DNA from: Streptomyces sp. CA-278952
GTDB lineage: Bacteria; Actinomycetota; Actinomycetes; Streptomycetales; Streptomycetaceae
Direction: 5' to 3'
DNA: 64,000 nt
Assembly: GCF_028747205.1 (NCBI RefSeq)
Contig: NZ_CP112880.1
Coordinates: 5,146,001 to 5,210,000, forward strand
Shown here: in pieces, positions 62,573-64,000 of the stretch
How the letters are laid out: every line of letters begins with the position of its first letter
Position numbering within the stretch: position 1 is the stretch's first letter
Program-made: the position numbers and the translations under genes
The notes under the pieces: generated by a model
What the model was told of the DNA's origin: nothing
Databases searched by the model: none
Seen by the model: only the letters and a program-made list of their open reading frames with translations

Positions 62573-62606
62573 CTTGCCGCCACTTGCCGCGGCAAGTGGC
62601 GGCAAG
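62573..62606. promoter_or_regulatory. Perfect 34-bp palindrome between methyltransferase and HNH genes
   Basis: The 17-base arms 62573-62589 and 62590-62606 are exact reverse complements with no loop. Each arm carries CTTGCCGC at its outer end and another CTTGCCG at the centre, separated by CA; the middle is CCGCGG. It lies 46 bases from the methyltransferase start and 63 bases from the HNH start, a position suited to an operator controlling both divergent genes, or to a methylation-sensitive site. Confidence 0.85.
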
Positions 62607-62669
62607 GTAGCCTCGTCACTCGAAAGGGGCACGTTTCGTTCTTGCGTTCGAATTTTATGGAGGTAGTAC

Positions 62670-63377
62670 GTGGCATCTGATGGTCTGGACTGGCGCGACG
62701 GGTCGCTTGGGGCCAGGGTCCGGGTGGCGCTGTGGTTGCGCGACGAGGTCGGTGTCGGGAACGTCTTCTCGAAAGCGGCGCTGCGTGCCGCGATCGCTGG
62801 TACCGAACAGGTCGACCGCAGGATGCGTGATCTCCGGCCCGCTGGCTGGGTGATCAGGACGAACCTGGACAAGCCCAGCCTCCAGCCCGAGCAGCTCTTT
62901 CTTGAGAAAATCGGGGCGCCGGTCTGGGAGAAGGAGCACCGGGCGGCCGGGCAGCGCCAGATCAGTGCGAAGACCAGACGCTTCGTTCTTGAAAGGGATC
63001 TTCACCGGTGCCGCCGATGTGGGGTCGGCGCGGCCGAGGCCTATCCGGGCGAGCCGGGTTCCGTGGCCCGGCTCACGCTTGGGCATGTCAATCCGCACGC
63101 TTCAGGCAGCTCCGCGGGGGCTGAGGACCTCCTCACCGAGTGCGCGCGGTGTAACGAGCTGGTCAAGAACCTGACCGGGGTGCAGATGGACGCTGGTCAG
63201 GTGTGGACCCGGGTCAAGGCGCTGCCCCTCGCGCAGAAGCGTGAGCTGCTGGAGTGGATGGGGGCTGATGCCCGGCCGCTGCGGCCGGTGGACCGCGCCT
63301 GGGGTATGTACAGGCAGCTGCCTGCCGTGCTCAGGGACGAGATGAAGAAGGACCTGCGGGACTTGATGGAGAGCTGA
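62670..63377 (+). CDS. HNH endonuclease (intact), probable restriction enzyme
   Basis: 235 residues from GTG 62670 with TGGAGG upstream. A winged-helix-like N-terminal domain ('DEVGVGNVFSKAALRAAIAGTEQVDRRMRDLRPAGW', in pieces) is shared with the 56775 protein. The HNH centre has Cys114/Cys117 ('CRRCG'), 'LTLGHVNPHASG' (His139, His143), and Cys158/Cys161 with Asn162 ('CARCNELVKN'). It stands between two C5-methyltransferase genes, the position expected of a restriction nuclease. Sequence specificity cannot be read from the protein. Confidence 0.83.
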   Translation: MASDGLDWRDGSLGARVRVALWLRDEVGVGNVFSKAALRAAIAGTEQVDRRMRDLRPAGWVIRTNLDKPSLQPEQLFLEKIGAPVWEKEHRAAGQRQISAKTRRFVLERDLHRCRRCGVGAAEAYPGEPGSVARLTLGHVNPHASGSSAGAEDLLTECARCNELVKNLTGVQMDAGQVWTRVKALPLAQKRELLEWMGADARPLRPVDRAWGMYRQLPAVLRDEMKKDLRDLMES

Positions 63378-63475
63378 ACGGGTCGCAGGGGGCGGGGCTC
63401 GCCTAGGGGGACTCCTGGTGTCACTGGCGGATGCGACACTTGCGTGTCTGTATCAGTCGCACCGGGAGGCGCCTC

Positions 63476-64000
63476 GTGGCCCCTAAAGATCGTCCGCTGA
63501 CCTCCATCGAGATCTGCGCAGGGGCCGGCGGACAGGCCATCGGCCTCCACCAGGCAGGCTTCAAGCATCTCGCGCTCGTGGAGATCGACAAGCATGCGGT
63601 GGAGACGCTGGAATGGAACATCGAGCGCCGACAGAACTGGAGCTGGGAACGAGAATACTGTGATGTCATTTCTGATGACGTCAACAATTTCCGCCCCATT
63701 CCGTCGGAGAGGCATCCTGGATCTGGCCTGAATAAGCCGGTTAATTTTCTCGGACGGCAGTTGCGGCGCGGTGACCTAGATCTTCTTGCGGGCGGCGTGC
63801 CCTGCCCGCCCTTCTCACACGCCGGTAAGCGGCTAGGGAAGGACGACGAGCGAGACTTGTTCCCGCGGATGCTGGAACTGGTTGACGAGTTGCACCCTAA
63901 AGCGGTGATGATTGAAAACGTCCGTGGGATCAAGGACGCAAAATTTGTGGACTATAGGACCTATATTGAGGCGCGCCTGGCGGGCGGCCGAGCGCAGAGG
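63476..64000 (+). CDS. C5-cytosine DNA methyltransferase (second, 3' partial)
   Basis: The frame from GTG 63476 (GGGAGG upstream) is open to the last base, giving 175 residues and no stop. Motif I is 'TSIEICAGAGGQAIGLHQAG', motif IV 'AGGVPCPPFSHAGKRLG' and motif VI 'MIENVRGIKDAKF'. It is a paralogue of the minus-strand methyltransferase, with an insertion between motifs I and IV ('RRQNWSWEREYCDVI...'). The target-recognition region lies beyond the window. Together with the HNH gene it makes a candidate type II module. Confidence 0.9.
   Translation, partial: MAPKDRPLTSIEICAGAGGQAIGLHQAGFKHLALVEIDKHAVETLEWNIERRQNWSWEREYCDVISDDVNNFRPIPSERHPGSGLNKPVNFLGRQLRRGDLDLLAGGVPCPPFSHAGKRLGKDDERDLFPRMLELVDELHPKAVMIENVRGIKDAKFVDYRTYIEARLAGGRAQR

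Overview
This is a stretch of a high-GC actinobacterial chromosome, almost certainly Streptomyces. The support is the strong GC bias at third codon positions, the many GTG starts and GTGA/ATGA gene overlaps, DasR-type operators beside an N-acetylglucosamine PTS, and a core gene order around nagF/nagE1/nagE2, rph, rdgB and cysO-cysM that I recall from Streptomyces chromosomes. The window splits into a conserved, housekeeping-like left half and a patchwork accessory right half.

Left part (about 1-26 kb). An iron/cobalamin-type ABC importer (binding protein cut by the window edge, permease, ATPase) is followed by a cysteine operon. This starts with a short, probably leaderless attenuation peptide, then a CysO-like sulfur carrier and a cysteine synthase. 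Next come an orphan PemK/MazF-type protein, a metallo-hydrolase, an acetyltransferase, the GlcNAc PTS genes nagE2, nagE1 and nagF with three dre operators, rph, a lipoprotein, rdgB, a class-I-shaped tRNA with anticodon UAG, and two tandem HNH endonuclease genes, one frameshifted by a 4-bp duplication. After an MHS-type transporter, a Bcp peroxiredoxin, a DUF3618 protein and a GroES-like protein, a guanidine-III riboswitch precedes an SMR exporter (sugE/gdx type). A bifunctional penicillin-binding protein, a three-gene ABC exporter whose ATPase starts with a Thr-Gly repeat, a DUF1707 protein, an SGNH hydrolase, a DUF445 protein and an alpha/beta hydrolase follow.

Middle (about 27-45 kb). A five-gene same-strand set (clavaminate-synthase-like oxygenase, TSUP permease, FMN hydroxy-acid oxidase, aminotransferase, BenE-like permease) looks like an uncharacterised amino-acid or hydroxy-acid pathway. 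A two-excalibur-repeat lipoprotein, an APH-type kinase and a 1270-bp IS5-family element come next. The element has 19-bp imperfect inverted repeats, a CTAG target duplication, a probable -1 frameshift site and a passenger ORF. Then come redox enzymes with a LysR regulator, a PLP lyase, a VOC protein with a WYL regulator, a truncated nucleotidyltransferase, a Pro-Glu-repeat protein and an exonuclease/endonuclease/phosphatase-family protein.

Right part (about 45-64 kb). Four accessory modules lie side by side. The first is a WXG-like protein plus DUF1023 hydrolase with duplicated downstream lipoproteins, possibly a toxin-immunity set. The second is a minus-strand operon with a DUF6415-like protein, a 29-residue membrane peptide, a small DUF397-like protein, a hairpin, a 149-residue protein and a JmjC oxygenase, which resembles a peptide-modification locus. 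The third is a set of XRE/DUF6879/DUF397/HATPase regulators. The fourth is a DNA-targeting island: a degenerate HNH protein, a ParB-like protein, a SNF2 helicase, a PD-(D/E)XK (DUF3883-like) nuclease, two C5-cytosine methyltransferases and an intact HNH nuclease, with a perfect 34-bp palindrome in the divergent promoter. This island is the best candidate for an undescribed system and continues past the window end.
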